This document shows positions 25,209 through 39,694 of a DNA stretch of 64,000 bases, one piece after another; the first letter of the stretch is position 1, and the number at the start of each line of letters is the position of its first letter. The stretch is from Listeria ivanovii subsp. londoniensis. GTDB lineage: Bacteria; Bacillota; Bacilli; Lactobacillales; Listeriaceae. Made by a program: the position numbers and the translations under genes. The notes under the pieces were generated by a model that was not told the origin of the DNA, did not search any database, and saw only the letters and a program-made list of their open reading frames with translations. The DNA is taken from the NCBI RefSeq assembly GCF_000763495.1, contig NZ_CP009576.1, positions 1,994,001 to 2,058,000 of the forward strand, written 5' to 3'.

Positions 25209-25922
25209 CTAGTTTTGAACTTGCTTTAATCTATTTAATACTTCTGTATATACATCTGTTAAATTGCCAATATTCCGACGAAAGACATCCTTATCAAGCT
25301 TCTGATTTGTTTCTTTATCCCAAAGTCGACAAGTATCTGGAGAAATTTCATCTGCTAATAAAATATTCCCATTCTCATCTCGACCAAATTCTAATTTGAA
25401 GTCAATCAAGGTAATACTCATTTTAGTAAACAAGGCTTGTAAAGCTACATTAATAGCCCGAGCCGCTTGACGAATTTCTTCCATTTCGTTTCTTGTCGCA
25501 ATTTCTAAGTAAAGTGCATGTTCATCATTAATAAAAGGATCATCTAACGCATCATCTTTATAATAAAATTCAACAATCGCATTTGGAATCGGTTCGCCTT
25601 CCTCTTTCCCAAGACGCTTTGCAAGACTCCCTGCCATCACGTTACGCACCACTACTTCAAGCGGAATAATCGATACTTCTTTCACCAATTGCTCCGTTTT
25701 GGAAATCGCTGAAACGAAATGACTAGTAACTCCTTCCTTCGCCAAATAAGAAAAAATCAGCGAAGTAATTTGATTATTTAGTTCCCCTTTTCCTGCAAAA
25801 GATTCTTTTCGCACACCATTTAGCGCAGTAGCATCATCTTTATATGCTACACGTAAAACCCCAGACTCTTCCGTTCTAAATAGTTGTTTCGCTTTTCCTT
25901 CATAAACAAGTTCGTTAGTCAC
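25209..25922 (-). CDS. purC: SAICAR synthase
   Basis: PurC couples aspartate to CAIR with ATP. The 237-residue protein has YEGKAKQLFRT at the start, EVVVRNVMAGSLAKR, LIDFKLEFGRDENG and LADEISPDTCRLWD. The gap to purB upstream is 81 bases, the largest inside the operon; I see no terminator or promoter there. Confidence 0.96.
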   Translation of the reverse strand: MTNELVYEGKAKQLFRTEESGVLRVAYKDDATALNGVRKESFAGKGELNNQITSLIFSYLAKEGVTSHFVSAISKTEQLVKEVSIIPLEVVVRNVMAGSLAKRLGKEEGEPIPNAIVEFYYKDDALDDPFINDEHALYLEIATRNEMEEIRQAARAINVALQALFTKMSITLIDFKLEFGRDENGNILLADEISPDTCRLWDKETNQKLDKDVFRRNIGNLTDVYTEVLNRLKQVQN

Positions 25923-26003
25923 GATTTTTATCTCCTTATAAATTACTTAACCTCTTTGAAGAATATGGCTATCAAAGAGGTCATGTGAGTATTCTGTCCG
26001 TAA

Positions 26004-27296
26004 TTATAATCCTAGGCGATCAAAAATTAAGTCGACATTCTTCAGGTGATATTGATAATCAAAGCAATCTGCAATTTCTGCTGCAGATAAATTTTCGGTA
26101 ATTGTTGCATCCTGTTCTACCAACTCGCGGAATGGTATTTGTTTCTCCCAAGCTTCCATCGCTTTTGGTTGCACCACATCATATGCAGCTTCGCGAGCGA
26201 GACCTTTGTCAATTAAAGCAAGTAGGACACGCTGCGAGTAGATAAGTCCAAGTGTTCTATCCATATTGCGTTTCATATTTTCCGGGAAGACCGTCAAATT
26301 TTCCACAATAGAACCGAAACGATTTAAAATATAATCCAACAAAATAGTCGAATCCGGTAAAATAATTCGTTCGGCTGAGCTATGTGAAATATCACGTTCA
26401 TGCCAAAGTGGTACGTTTTCATACGCTGTTACCATATGACCGCGAATCACACGAGCAAGCCCAGTAACATTTTCTGAACCAATTGGATTACGTTTATGTG
26501 GCATTGCCGATGAACCTTTTTGACCTTTCGCAAAAAACTCTTCTACTTCGCGAACTTCACTTTTTTGAAGTGCACGAACTTCTACCGCAAATTTCTCCAC
26601 AGAAGTTGCAATGAGAGCAAGCGTTGCCAAATATTCCGCATGACGGTCACGTTGCAATGTCTGCGTGGAAATCGGCGCTGGCGTTGTTCCTAATTTTCCG
26701 CATACATAGGATTCTACAAATGGATCAATATTTGCATAAGTTCCAACTGCTCCAGAAATTTTCCCGAATTCTACTCCATCTGCAGCAAAATTAAAGCGTT
26801 CTAGATTACGTTTCATTTCTTCGTACCACAAAGCCAGTTTTAAACCAAATGTAGTCGGCTCCGCATGTACGCCGTGAGTCCGTCCCATCGTCACAGTATA
26901 TTTATGTTCTTTCGCTTTTTCACCAATAATCGCAATAAAATTTTCCAAGTCTTTCCGTAAAATTTCATTAGCTTGCTTTAATAAATAGGAGTTGGCCGTA
27001 TCTACTACATCTGTAGAAGTTAAACCATAATGCACCCATTTACGTTCCGCTCCAAGTGATTCAGACACAGAGCGAGTAAATGCAACCACGTCATGTCTCG
27101 TTTCTAATTCGATTTCATGAATACGATCGACATCAAATTTTGCATTCGCACGGATTTTCTCCACATCTTCTTTTGGAATATCCCCTAACTCAGCCCATGC
27201 CTCACAAGCTAAAATCTCCACTTCTAACCAAGCTTGATAGCGATTTTGTTCTGTCCAAATATTGCCCATTTCTTTACGAGTATAACGTTCTAGCAT
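26004..27296 (-). CDS. purB: Adenylosuccinate lyase
   Basis: PurB cleaves both SAICAR and adenylosuccinate, releasing fumarate. The 430-residue protein carries the fumarase/aspartase superfamily signature [15 protein letters not shown], with its catalytic flexible loop. It also has [16 protein letters not shown] with the catalytic His and [13 protein letters not shown]. It starts 18 bases after purK. Confidence 0.96.
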   Translation of the reverse strand: MLERYTRKEMGNIWTEQNRYQAWLEVEILACEAWAELGDIPKEDVEKIRANAKFDVDRIHEIELETRHDVVAFTRSVSESLGAERKWVHYGLTSTDVVDTANSYLLKQANEILRKDLENFIAIIGEKAKEHKYTVTMGRTHGVHAEPTTFGLKLALWYEEMKRNLERFNFAADGVEFGKISGAVGTYANIDPFVESYVCGKLGTTPAPISTQTLQRDRHAEYLATLALIATSVEKFAVEVRALQKSEVREVEEFFAKGQKGSSAMPHKRNPIGSENVTGLARVIRGHMVTAYENVPLWHERDISHSSAERIILPDSTILLDYILNRFGSIVENLTVFPENMKRNMDRTLGLIYSQRVLLALIDKGLAREAAYDVVQPKAMEAWEKQIPFRELVEQDATITENLSAAEIADCFDYQYHLKNVDLIFDRLGL

Positions 27297-27314
27297 CCTT
27301 TAAAACTCCTCCAA

Positions 27315-28448
27315 TTACTTCCAAATTTGCGTTTTTTCTAAATCAATCAAAACCGCTTCCGGCTCACTTGTTAAAATAGTGACATGCCCCATTTTACGAT
27401 TAATTTTCGCTTCTTGTTTTCCATAATAATGAACAAACCAGTGCGGATAGCCATCCATTTTTTCATTCACAGCATCTACATGTTGCCCTAAGATATTAAC
27501 CATTAATGCCGGTTTAAGTAATTCTGGTTTTAATAATGGTAAACCAACTACCGCACGAATATGTTGTGTGAATTGGGAGATAGAACAAGCTTCTATTGTA
27601 TAATGTCCCGAGTTATGCGGCCTCGGCGCTAGCTCATTAACATAAATCGCCCCAGAATTCGTAACAAACATCTCTACAGCTAAAACACCACACAGCTGAA
27701 GAACTTCTGCTAATTTTTTGGCAATTTCCTCCGCTTCTTCATGCACATCCGCTGAAACATCTGCTGGTGCAATCGACGTATGCAAAATATTATTTATATG
27801 AACGTTTTCTGCCACTGGGAATGTTTCCACTTGTCCATCTTTTCCTCTTGCTACAACAATCGATATTTCTTTTTCAAACGGTATCCAAGCTTCTAGCACA
27901 CATGAACCATATCGTAATAACCGAGCTGCCATTTCGATGTCATTGGCATCTCGTAAAACAACTTGGCCTTTCCCATCATAACCACCTTGTGCTGTTTTTA
28001 AAACCGCCGGATAACCAATACTTTTTATTTCACGTTCAATTTCTTCTTTATCTACAATAATTGCATATGGAGCAATATTAATATTAGCAGACTCTAGATA
28101 GGCTTTTTCCAAAATTCGGTCTTGCGTAATTGAAAGCAACTCCGATCCTTGAGGTACGTCCACTAACTCTTGTGTCATCTTCAAAGCATCATAGTCGATA
28201 TTTTCAAATTCATATGTAACGACATCCGCCTTCTCTGCAAGATCCCTCAGAGATACTTTATCATCATAGTCTGCGATAATTTGTTCATCACTTACTTGGG
28301 CAGCAGGACAATTTACTGTCGGATCAAGAACAATAATCCGATACCCCATCGCCTTGGCAGCTAGAGCCATCATCCGCCCTAATTGCCCACCACCAATGAT
28401 ACCTATTGTACTATTTGTCAGCAAAAATTTTTCACTCAAGAGAATCAC
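27315..28448 (-). CDS. purK: N5-carboxyaminoimidazole ribonucleotide synthase
   Basis: PurK carboxylates AIR with bicarbonate and ATP to give N5-CAIR for PurE. The ATP-grasp protein shows [43 protein letters not shown] and [17 protein letters not shown]. The start is uncertain. GTG at 28448 gives 377 residues and TTG at 28439 gives 374. Neither has a strong Shine-Dalgarno, and the gene begins inside the end of purE, so coupling is expected. Confidence 0.94.
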   Translation of the reverse strand: MILLSEKFLLTNSTIGIIGGGQLGRMMALAAKAMGYRIIVLDPTVNCPAAQVSDEQIIADYDDKVSLRDLAEKADVVTYEFENIDYDALKMTQELVDVPQGSELLSITQDRILEKAYLESANINIAPYAIIVDKEEIEREIKSIGYPAVLKTAQGGYDGKGQVVLRDANDIEMAARLLRYGSCVLEAWIPFEKEISIVVARGKDGQVETFPVAENVHINNILHTSIAPADVSADVHEEAEEIAKKLAEVLQLCGVLAVEMFVTNSGAIYVNELAPRPHNSGHYTIEACSISQFTQHIRAVVGLPLLKPELLKPALMVNILGQHVDAVNEKMDGYPHWFVHYYGKQEAKINRKMGHVTILTSEPEAVLIDLEKTQIWK

Positions 28449-28920
28449 TACTTTCTAGAACTATTTCCTCTAGTGTAGCACGTCTATTTTGCAACCTGTT
28501 AGTAATTGCATCGTCCGTAATAGATAAAATTTGCGCTGCTAAAAGCCCAGCATTCACCGCTCCACTCTCACCGATTGCGACAGTAGCAACTGGAACCCCT
28601 CCAGGCATCTGTACAATGGATAATAAAGAATCCAGTCCGTTTAATACTTTTGATTTAATTGGCACACCAATAACAGGTAGAGTCGTCTTCGCAGCAACCA
28701 TACCTGGCAAGTGTGCGGCACCCCCAGCACCTGCAATAATAATTTTTAAACCACGTTCCCGCGCTTGTTCTGCATACTGAAACATTAAATCTGGTGTACG
28801 ATGAGCTGAAACAACTTTTTTCTCGTAAACAATTTCTAGTTCATCCAATACATCACATGCTTTTTTCATTGTATCCCAATCTGAGGTACTCCCCATTATG
28901 ACACCAATTTCCGCAGGCAT
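28432..28920 (-). CDS. purE: N5-carboxyaminoimidazole ribonucleotide mutase
   Basis: PurE moves the carboxylate of N5-CAIR to C4, giving CAIR. The class I pattern is clear: [41 protein letters not shown] and the C-terminal AILSITD region. I start at ATG 28920 (162 residues), with AAGGAG 11 bases upstream. The earlier ATG at 28947 lies only about six bases from the predicted transcription start, so its AAGGAG would be at the RNA 5' end. It is the first gene of the pur operon. Confidence 0.94.
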   Translation of the reverse strand: MPAEIGVIMGSTSDWDTMKKACDVLDELEIVYEKKVVSAHRTPDLMFQYAEQARERGLKIIIAGAGGAAHLPGMVAAKTTLPVIGVPIKSKVLNGLDSLLSIVQMPGGVPVATVAIGESGAVNAGLLAAQILSITDDAITNRLQNRRATLEEIVLESSDSLE

Positions 28921-28959
28921 TACGTGATCAACTCCTTCATTTCTCATTTCGACTCCTTC

Positions 28960-28988
28960 ATTCTAACAATTGCAATGCTAAAAGTCAA
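28960..28988 (-). promoter_or_regulatory. Sigma-A promoter of the pur operon
   Basis: On the minus strand TTGACT (28988-28983) and TAGAAT (28965-28960) are spaced by 17 bases. Transcription should start near 28953, leaving a leader of only about 33 bases before purE. Confidence 0.85.
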
Positions 28989-28991
28989 CGA

Positions 28992-29035
28992 AAAATCGAA
29001 CAATTAAATGTTACATTTTATTAACGTTCGTGTTT
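28992..29035 (-). promoter_or_regulatory. PurR operator: inverted PurBox pair
   Basis: Two 14-base PurBoxes face each other with a spacer of exactly 16 bases: AAAATCGAACAATT at 28992-29005 and its inverted partner TAACGTTCGTGTTT at 29022-29035, each with the CGAA core. This is the arrangement PurR of B. subtilis recognises upstream of pur genes (consensus AWWWCCGAACWWT). The pair sits directly upstream of the -35 box. PRPP-sensitive repression by PurR follows by analogy. Confidence 0.85.
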
Positions 29036-29102
29036 TACTATATTTATTCTTCATTTCATTGATTATGTAACAGGTTTCACTAAATAAAAGCTCTAAAGTA
29101 TA

Positions 29103-29147
29103 GAAAAGCGTCCCTAAAATCCAACTCGAATTTTAGGGACGCTTTTT
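29103..29147 (-). terminator. Terminator of the UPF0316/DUF2179 gene
   Basis: AAAAGCGTCCCTAAAAT pairs perfectly with ATTTTAGGGACGCTTTT around a 9-base loop, 29 bases after the stop of the 29176-29700 gene. Confidence 0.9.
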
Positions 29148-29175
29148 CTATTTATAACAATATCCTCTCCATCGC

Positions 29176-29700
29176 TTATTTTCTTACTTGTTTTATCCAA
29201 AATCCACCATGAATTTGTTTTGGTTCAGATGAAACAATAAAAGCTCCTCCATCAATCTCAATAATCTGCCTGTATAATTTTCGTTCATTTTTCCTTTGCG
29301 TCAATATCTCTAGCATCATCCGTTCGCCGTCACGTCCACTAGCAAGCCAACTCGTTACACCATAACCTAAGTCACGAATTTGATTAGGTAAGTCCAAATT
29401 GTACTCTTTTGTAATCACATTGACCGTAATGTATCCAAGTGCGATTCGCTCTTCTATTTTCATTCCAACAATAACACCTACACCAAAACCAATCGCATAC
29501 GCTAATACATTCGCGATATTATTTAGATTATCTAGTACTAGACTTAGTGCAACTACATAAATAATCATCTCAAATACACTTGATAGAGCAGCTAAATATC
29601 GATATCCTTTCATTGTCAGCAATAGCCTTACCGTATAGATTGTCACATATAAAATATTTACAACAAAAATAGTCACCACTATAAACACACTATTATCCAC
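29176..29700 (-). CDS. UPF0316 / DUF2179 membrane protein
   Basis: The 174-residue protein has three N-terminal membrane segments (about residues 5-25, 33-58 and 62-80). A soluble C-terminal DUF2179-type domain follows (YITVNVITKEYNLDLPNQIRDLGYGVTSWLASGRDGERMML...ERKLYRQIIEIDGGAFIVSSEPKQIHGGF), a small ferredoxin-like module also found in YitT-type proteins. The function is not known. The start codon is GTG at 29700 behind GGAGGTAATTTA. It stands alone between the rRNA operon and the pur operon. Confidence 0.88.
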   Translation of the reverse strand: MDNSVFIVVTIFVVNILYVTIYTVRLLLTMKGYRYLAALSSVFEMIIYVVALSLVLDNLNNIANVLAYAIGFGVGVIVGMKIEERIALGYITVNVITKEYNLDLPNQIRDLGYGVTSWLASGRDGERMMLEILTQRKNERKLYRQIIEIDGGAFIVSSEPKQIHGGFWIKQVRK

Positions 29701-29806
29701 TAAATTACCTCCAACTAAAAAACTGCAGTAAAACTTCGCATTGAAGAATCTTTTACTAATATAACATTCTACTATAATCCTTACAAAAAAAACACTTCAT
29801 TACAAC

Positions 29807-29834
29807 AAAAAAGCCCTAAATAATTAGGACTTTT
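29807..29834 (-). terminator. Terminator of the rRNA operon
   Basis: AAAAGTCCTAA and TTAGGGCTTTT (minus strand) form a hairpin with one mismatch, followed by T residues, directly after the 5S gene. Confidence 0.8.
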
Positions 29835-29840
29835 CAAATT

Positions 29841-29956
29841 GCCCGGCAGCGACCTACTCTCGCAGGGGGAAGCCCCCAACTACCATTGGCGCAGAGAAGC
29901 TTAACTACCGTGTTCGGGATGGGAACGGGTGTGACCTTCTCGCCATAACTACCAGA
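29841..29956 (-). rRNA. rrf: 5S ribosomal RNA
   Basis: The 116-base minus-strand sequence starts TCTGGTAGTTATGGCGAGAA and contains CCCGTTCCCATCCCGAACAC and GTAGGTCGCTGCCGGGC at the 3' end, the standard Bacilli 5S pattern. It follows the 23S gene after about 80 bases. Ends are estimated from conserved sequence. Confidence 0.95.
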
Positions 29957-30036
29957 CAATATTTAAGTTGTTGAAAGATTGCTCTCTCAAAACTAGAGAA
30001 GAAAGGGTTCAGTTAGGTAACTTCGTTTCATTTTTT

Positions 30037-32968
<2,932 letters not shown>

Positions 32969-33209
32969 AATTTACTTCATTGAAGTAAAGGTTGTTTTTC
33001 TGATTTTCCGTATCAGCGATGATACATCCAATCAGATGAAAGATTCACTTTCAGATGATTCTCGGTTACTTGTGTCATAAATAGTTACCTATTTATGCTA
33101 ACTTTACTAACTTTCTTATCTAGTTTTCAAAGAACAAACAGTATAGAGAAGAATTAACCTCTCAAAACTGAACAAATATAGAAGAACGAAAACTCACAGG
33201 TTTCCTTTT

Positions 33210-34766
<1,557 letters not shown>

Positions 34767-34980
34767 TATAAATTGAATTTGAATACTTATTCAACACCGT
34801 GAATAAGATTCCTTGCGTCAAATTGACTTCGCTAGCAATTAAATTACTAGTTTGTTTTGTTGAAAACAGCTTTCTGTTTTCTGCCCTGCGATTACCAGTG
34901 AGACTTTACGTCTCATTGCTTTTCGTCTTCTTCTTTGTTCAGTTTTCAAAGGTCAGTTGCTTTGTTAACGCAACTTTTAA

Positions 34981-35094
34981 ATCTTACCATAAAGATTTAA
35001 TCACGTCAACAACTAATTTTTAAAATAATTTTCAATAAATTATCTTGTATCAATTCAGCTTTATTATTATATAATACCTTTTAACTAAATACAA
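34981..35094 (-). promoter_or_regulatory. Tandem rRNA operon promoters P1 and P2
   Basis: P1 on the minus strand is TTGTAT (35094-35089), 17 bases, TATAAT (35071-35066). P2 is TTGACG (35009-35004), 17 bases, TAAGAT (34986-34981). A leader of about 210 bases follows P2, with a TGACCTTTGAAAACTGAACA stretch typical of the Bacilli rRNA leader. Confidence 0.8.
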
Positions 35095-35104
35095 GTGTTT
35101 TGCG

Positions 35105-35710
35105 TTATATTTTCAATTCTTGTTCTAATGCATGTATAAAATCCTGCATAATTTTTTGCTTTTTTTGGGCCATCTCTTTCGCAGTTTGGGTATTTAATTG
35201 GCTTTCGATTAGTAATAACTTATCATAAAAGTGTTGTATTGTCGTGTTTTCAGGATTAAGTGGATTAGCTATTTCTCGATTATGCGCCCCTCCATATGTA
35301 AAGGTTCTAGCTATACCGACTGCTCCAATAGCATCTAGTCGATCTGCATCTTGAACTATTTTTTCTTCTATTGTTTGGGCTTGAATAGGATTATTACCTT
35401 GTTTAAAAGATACCGACTCAATAATTCGAATAATTTGGGTGATTAAATTAGGTGGTATTTCTTGTTGTTTCATCCATATTACTAATCCATTACTAGCTTG
35501 TGCTGGGTTCCTAGTTAACTTGGCGTCGGAATAGTCGTGGAAAAGTGCCGCTAATTCCATTGCAAATAAGTCTCCGCCTTCTGTCACTTGGATTCTTTTG
35601 CTAAGTTTATGCACTCGGTTAATATGTGCCCAGTCATGACCTGTTGTTTCATTTTCAAAATGAGTTTGCATCCATTTTTCAGCTTCAGTAATAATTTTGT
35701 CTTTATTCAT
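35105..35710 (-). CDS. HD-domain phosphohydrolase
   Basis: The 201-residue soluble protein has the metal-binding HD signature: GHDWAHI (His25), then FHDYSD (His58-Asp59) and a later Asp in VQDADRLDAIGA. This matches the small YedJ/YpgQ-like phosphohydrolases that act on nucleotides; the substrate cannot be read from sequence. ATG at 35710 follows GGAGCTAAAATA. It diverges from the ABC ATPase gene. Confidence 0.88.
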   Translation of the reverse strand: MNKDKIITEAEKWMQTHFENETTGHDWAHINRVHKLSKRIQVTEGGDLFAMELAALFHDYSDAKLTRNPAQASNGLVIWMKQQEIPPNLITQIIRIIESVSFKQGNNPIQAQTIEEKIVQDADRLDAIGAVGIARTFTYGGAHNREIANPLNPENTTIQHFYDKLLLIESQLNTQTAKEMAQKKQKIMQDFIHALEQELKI

Positions 35711-35774
35711 TATTTTAGCTCCTTTTTTAATTCTCTTTCATGTACAATAGTAGAAAATAGAAATGGGGTATTCG

Positions 35775-36548
35775 ATGTTTAAATTTGAGCACGTTACTTT
35801 AAAACGCGATAATAAAACCATCTTATCGGATATTAATTGGGTGGTAAATGAAAAAGAAAATTGGGCAATACTTGGATTGAATGGCTCGGGAAAAACAACA
35901 TTATTACAATTATTAAATGGTTATCTTTGGCCAAGTAGCGGCAACTTACAAGTAATGGGGCATGTTTTCGGTCAAACTTCCTTACCAGAATTACGTAAGT
36001 CTATCGGCTGGGTTAGTAATGCCTTAGCCCAACAGCTAAAAGACTACGAACTTAGTGAGCAAATTGTGCTTAGTGGCAAATTTGCAAGTATCGGTTTGTA
36101 TGCAAAAATGACAAAGGCTGAAATTGCTGATGCCAAGCAAATTCTTACTGATTGTGGCGGTGCATCTCTTATCGGAAAAGCTTATAGAATTTTATCACAA
36201 GGCGAACGTCAAATCGTCTTAATCGCCCGTGCACTAATGGCTCACCCTCGATTGCTTATTCTCGATGAACCTTGTAATGGTCTCGATTTATTCGCCAAAG
36301 ACCAACTACTAGAGCGCATTAAAAAGATGGCAGAACGACCTGATTGTCCAACAATGCTTTTCGTAACACATCATACCGAAGAAATCTTATCTTGTTTTGA
36401 TAATATCATTTTACTACGTGATGGGGAAATAACACATCGCGGGAAAACGGAAAAGCTTTTGACCACACCTGTTCTTCAAACATTTTATCAAAAGCCTATA
36501 GAACTTATTCGGATAAAAGATGACTCCATTGCCGTCTATCCGAAGTAA
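35775..36548 (+). CDS. ABC transporter ATP-binding protein (YlmA-like)
   Basis: The 257-residue protein is a single ABC ATPase: Walker A GLNGSGKTT (residues 34-42), Q-loop near WVSNALAQQ, signature LSQGERQ, Walker B LLILDEP and H-loop FVTHHTEE. No membrane partner is encoded nearby, as for B. subtilis YlmA. It may pair with a permease elsewhere or act in the cytoplasm. The ATG at 35775 has GGGGTATTCG before it; the frame also contains ATG at 35763. Confidence 0.9.
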   Translation: MFKFEHVTLKRDNKTILSDINWVVNEKENWAILGLNGSGKTTLLQLLNGYLWPSSGNLQVMGHVFGQTSLPELRKSIGWVSNALAQQLKDYELSEQIVLSGKFASIGLYAKMTKAEIADAKQILTDCGGASLIGKAYRILSQGERQIVLIARALMAHPRLLILDEPCNGLDLFAKDQLLERIKKMAERPDCPTMLFVTHHTEEILSCFDNIILLRDGEITHRGKTEKLLTTPVLQTFYQKPIELIRIKDDSIAVYPK

Positions 36549-36596
36549 ATGGTATAGTGATGACAAGAAAATCTTTATTTAGAGGAGCGAAGTATA

Positions 36597-36959
36597 TTGT
36601 ATGAAACAATAATTGCAAAAGCCGGTGCTCGCGAGTTACTAGGGATGGATACAAGTTTAATATACGGCTCCTTTAGTTATCGTATCGAAGGCGAATTAAT
36701 GGAATTGGATGGACTTTGGATTTCTAATGAAGATGCTTTTATTTTTTACTTAGAAAATGAGGAGATATATTTACTGAAGAAATTCGCCTATGAGGATATT
36801 CAAATCTTGGAACAAAAAAGAAGCATTGTTTCGATGACAAAAAAATTAATTTTAAAATTTAAAAATAAAGAATGTTATACCCTTCTTGTAGCAAATGGTG
36901 AGGCAAAAATCTTTGCCAATAGCGTAAATGAGCGTATCCAAAAAGTGAGCCAGGATTAA
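36597..36959 (+). CDS. Hypothetical protein, 120 aa
   Basis: I do not recognise a family. The soluble protein has beta-strand-like alternation (YGSFSYRIEGELMELDGLWIS, FIFYLENEEIYLLKKF) and a lysine-rich middle part. TTG at 36597 has GAGGAG nine bases upstream; the nearby ATG at 36601 is out of frame. It lies 48 bases after the ABC ATPase gene on the same strand and shares its terminator, so the two probably form an operon. Confidence 0.75.
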   Translation: MYETIIAKAGARELLGMDTSLIYGSFSYRIEGELMELDGLWISNEDAFIFYLENEEIYLLKKFAYEDIQILEQKRSIVSMTKKLILKFKNKECYTLLVANGEAKIFANSVNERIQKVSQD

Positions 36960-36975
36960 TTCCTGACTCACTTTT
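36941..36975. terminator. Bidirectional terminator
   Basis: AAAAGTGAGCCAGGA pairs with TCCTGACTCACTTTT (one mismatch) between the convergent 120-residue gene and pepT. It overlaps the last codons of the 120-residue gene. Confidence 0.88.
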
Positions 36976-36977
36976 CT

Positions 36978-38210
36978 TTAGGCTTTTTCTTCAAATAAAC
37001 GAGCTACTTCGATAATTACTTCTGTTGCTTTCACCATACTTTCAAGCGCAACATACTCAAATTTACCGTGGAAGTTTTCTCCTCCACCAAAAATATTTGG
37101 TGTTGGTAATCCTTTATAAGAAAGTTGTGCGCCATCTGTTCCCCCACGAATTGGACTGATTTTTGGCTCGATATCTAAGTTTCGCATCGCGGCACTAACT
37201 ATGTCGACAATTTCTTTTACTGGTTCGATTTTTTCTTTCATATTGTAGTATTGATCTTTCAATGTTAGCTCAACCGTTCCTTCGCCATATTTTTCTTCTA
37301 ATTCTTTGGCGATGGTTGCGATATGTGTCTTACGTTCGACAAATTTGAGATGATCAAAGTCGCGAATGATATAATAAGCTTTTGCTTCTTCTACATCACC
37401 GTTTAGGGAAATTAAATGATAAAATCCTTCATAGCCATCTGTAAATTCTGGTGCTTCTTGAGCTGGAATGCGTGAATGGAACTCCATCGCCATTTTGACA
37501 GCATTGACCATTTTATTTTTGGCAGTTCCAGGGTGAACACTATTTCCTTTGAAGGTGATTTTAGCTCCGGCTGCATTAAAACTTTCATATTCTAATTCTC
37601 CGAGTGGGCCACCGTCCATTGTATAAGCATATTTTGCACCGAAAGCTTCCACATCAAAACGTTCTGGGCCTCGTCCGATTTCTTCATCAGGTGTAAACGC
37701 AACACGGATTTTTCCATGTTTGATTTCTGGGTGCTTTATTAGATAATTCATGGCTACCATAATTTCAGTGATACCTGCTTTATCATCTGCCCCAAGTAGT
37801 GTTGTCCCATCCGTTGTGATTAGTGTTTGGCCTTTGTACTCTGCTAGTTCTGGAAATTGTTTCGGGGAAAGAATGACATTTAATTCTTTATTCAAAACAA
37901 TGTCCGTCCCGTCATAATTTCCATGTACTTGTGGCTGAACACTCTTACCAGTTAAGTCTGTCGCGGTATCTAAATGCGCTAAAAAACCGATAACGGGTAC
38001 TTCTTTTGTTGTGTTAGAAGGGAGTGTTGCCATAACATAGCCGAATTCGTCGACAGTAACAGCTTCCATTCCGATTTCTTTTAGTTCAGATACAAGCATG
38101 TTAGCCAATTCCATTTGGCCTGGTGTTGTTGGGCAAACAGTACTATCTTCGTTTGATTGTGTATCTACTTTGACATATTTGGTGAATCGGTTTAATAATT
38201 CTTCTTTCAT
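36978..38210 (-). CDS. pepT: Peptidase T (tripeptidase)
   Basis: PepT removes the N-terminal residue of tripeptides in the cytosol. The M20 family zinc site is visible: His79 in [10 protein letters not shown], Asp in [10 protein letters not shown], Glu-Glu in [11 protein letters not shown], Asp in TMDGGPLGE and the last His in [12 protein letters not shown] at 38210 gives 410 residues with GAGGGAG eight bases before it. The GTG at 38219 is too close to that site. Confidence 0.95.
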   Translation of the reverse strand: MKEELLNRFTKYVKVDTQSNEDSTVCPTTPGQMELANMLVSELKEIGMEAVTVDEFGYVMATLPSNTTKEVPVIGFLAHLDTATDLTGKSVQPQVHGNYDGTDIVLNKELNVILSPKQFPELAEYKGQTLITTDGTTLLGADDKAGITEIMVAMNYLIKHPEIKHGKIRVAFTPDEEIGRGPERFDVEAFGAKYAYTMDGGPLGELEYESFNAAGAKITFKGNSVHPGTAKNKMVNAVKMAMEFHSRIPAQEAPEFTDGYEGFYHLISLNGDVEEAKAYYIIRDFDHLKFVERKTHIATIAKELEEKYGEGTVELTLKDQYYNMKEKIEPVKEIVDIVSAAMRNLDIEPKISPIRGGTDGAQLSYKGLPTPNIFGGGENFHGKFEYVALESMVKATEVIIEVARLFEEKA

Positions 38211-38268
38211 CTTCGTCACTCCCTCAGATTCAATTCTTTTTCATTATAAACTTGATTTTCCAAAAATT

Positions 38269-38808
38269 CTATTCCGGGCTGTCGATTGCTTGTAGAAATG
38301 TTTGTAATTTGAGCGTGGTTCGCCAGTTTCGGCTAGTGGATAATGTTTTTTTATATTCCCCTAGGAAAACGGGTAACCTTAGCGTATGAAATTGATTCGA
38401 AAAAACGTGAACATATAGAACGCGGCCAATTGCCACTACTTCTGCTTGGTGGTTTTTTTGATGTGGGATATGTATATTTTCTTTGTAAAAAATGGCTATC
38501 CAGTGTTCTTCTTCGCCAATTGATTCTGGTGGAAAAGGGTTATTTTGGATAATCTCGTTGTAATTGACTTCTTCATATACCAAAACATCAATCGTTAGTT
38601 CGAATGTGTTTTGGATAATTTCGATTAGTTTTTTTGCAACAAGTTCTTCGGTTTGTAATTTAGAGCTTAAAATGATGTTGCCGCTTTGGATATAGGTTTT
38701 TACATTAGTGAATCCAGCTTTTTGTATCACTGTTTTTAGTTCATTCATATTGATTTTATTTTTACCAGCGACATTTACCGCTTTTAGTAAAGCGACATAA
38801 TTTTTCAT
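38269..38808 (-). CDS. DUF1697 family protein
   Basis: The 179-residue protein begins YVALLKAVNVAGKNKINMNELK and continues AGFTNVKTYIQSGNIILSS, the hallmark of DUF1697. This family is widespread in Firmicutes and has no assigned function. The middle NPFPPESIGEEEHWIAIFY and the C-terminal RNWRTTLKL also fit. It is followed by pepT on the same strand after 58 bases. Confidence 0.88.
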   Translation of the reverse strand: MKNYVALLKAVNVAGKNKINMNELKTVIQKAGFTNVKTYIQSGNIILSSKLQTEELVAKKLIEIIQNTFELTIDVLVYEEVNYNEIIQNNPFPPESIGEEEHWIAIFYKENIHIPHQKNHQAEVVAIGRVLYVHVFSNQFHTLRLPVFLGEYKKTLSTSRNWRTTLKLQTFLQAIDSPE

Positions 38809-38895
38809 TTAGTCTCCCCCCAATCTTTTAAGTTCATTATAGCATGCAAATTACGTTATAATAAGGCTATTAGTTGAATGGAGGTTGTGATACAG

Positions 38896-39651
38896 ATGAA
38901 GTTAATTTCTTGGAATGTGAACGGGCTTCGAGCGGTGGTAAAAAAAGGGTTTTTGGAGTATTTTGATAGCGTGGATGCAGATATTTTTTGTTTGCAAGAA
39001 ACGAAATTACAAGCGGGACAAATTGATTTAGACTTGCCTGGATACAAAGATTACTGGAATTATGCGGTGAAAAAAGGTTATTCTGGAACAGCAATTTTCA
39101 CGAAAAAAGAACCACTTTCGGTACAATATGGTCTTGGGATAGAAGAACATGATACAGAAGGCCGGGTAATTACGCTAGAATTCGAAAATTTTTTCATGGT
39201 GACTGTTTATACGCCTAATTCACAAGCAGAATTAAAGCGGCTTGATTATCGGATGACCTTTGAAGATGCGATTTTAGCTTATGTGAAGAAACTGGATGAA
39301 ACAAAACCAGTAATACTTTGTGGTGACTTGAATGTCGCTCATGAAGAAATTGATTTAAAAAATCCGAAGACGAATCGTAAAAATGCTGGTTTTTCTGATG
39401 AGGAACGCGCGAAATTCACGGCATTTTTAGAAGCAGGATTTGTGGATAGTTTCCGATATTTTTATCCTGATTTAGAAGATGCTTATTCTTGGTGGTCATA
39501 CCGGATGAATGCTAGGGCTCGGAATACCGGCTGGCGGATTGATTATTTTGTTGTTTCAGAGCGTCTCAAAGATAATTTAGTTGATGCAAAAATCCATCCA
39601 GATGTGCTTGGGTCGGATCATTGTCCGGTTGAGCTCGAACTTAATGTATAG
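38896..39651 (+). CDS. exoA: Exodeoxyribonuclease III / AP endonuclease
   Basis: The 251-residue enzyme cuts 5' of abasic sites in base excision repair. Family motifs: [19 protein letters not shown] (metal-binding Glu), [30 protein letters not shown] and the catalytic [10 protein letters not shown] at the C-terminus. ATG at 38896 has GGAGGT about ten bases upstream; the frame is open to 38878. A strong terminator follows. Confidence 0.95.
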   Translation: MKLISWNVNGLRAVVKKGFLEYFDSVDADIFCLQETKLQAGQIDLDLPGYKDYWNYAVKKGYSGTAIFTKKEPLSVQYGLGIEEHDTEGRVITLEFENFFMVTVYTPNSQAELKRLDYRMTFEDAILAYVKKLDETKPVILCGDLNVAHEEIDLKNPKTNRKNAGFSDEERAKFTAFLEAGFVDSFRYFYPDLEDAYSWWSYRMNARARNTGWRIDYFVVSERLKDNLVDAKIHPDVLGSDHCPVELELNV

Positions 39652-39655
39652 CAGG

Positions 39656-39694
39656 AAAAATCCAAGTTCTCGGATAGCGAACTTGGATTTTTTT
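39656..39694. terminator. Bidirectional terminator
   Basis: AAAAATCCAAGTTC and GAACTTGGATTTTT form a perfect stem with a 9-base loop between the convergent exoA and LysR genes. Confidence 0.9.
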
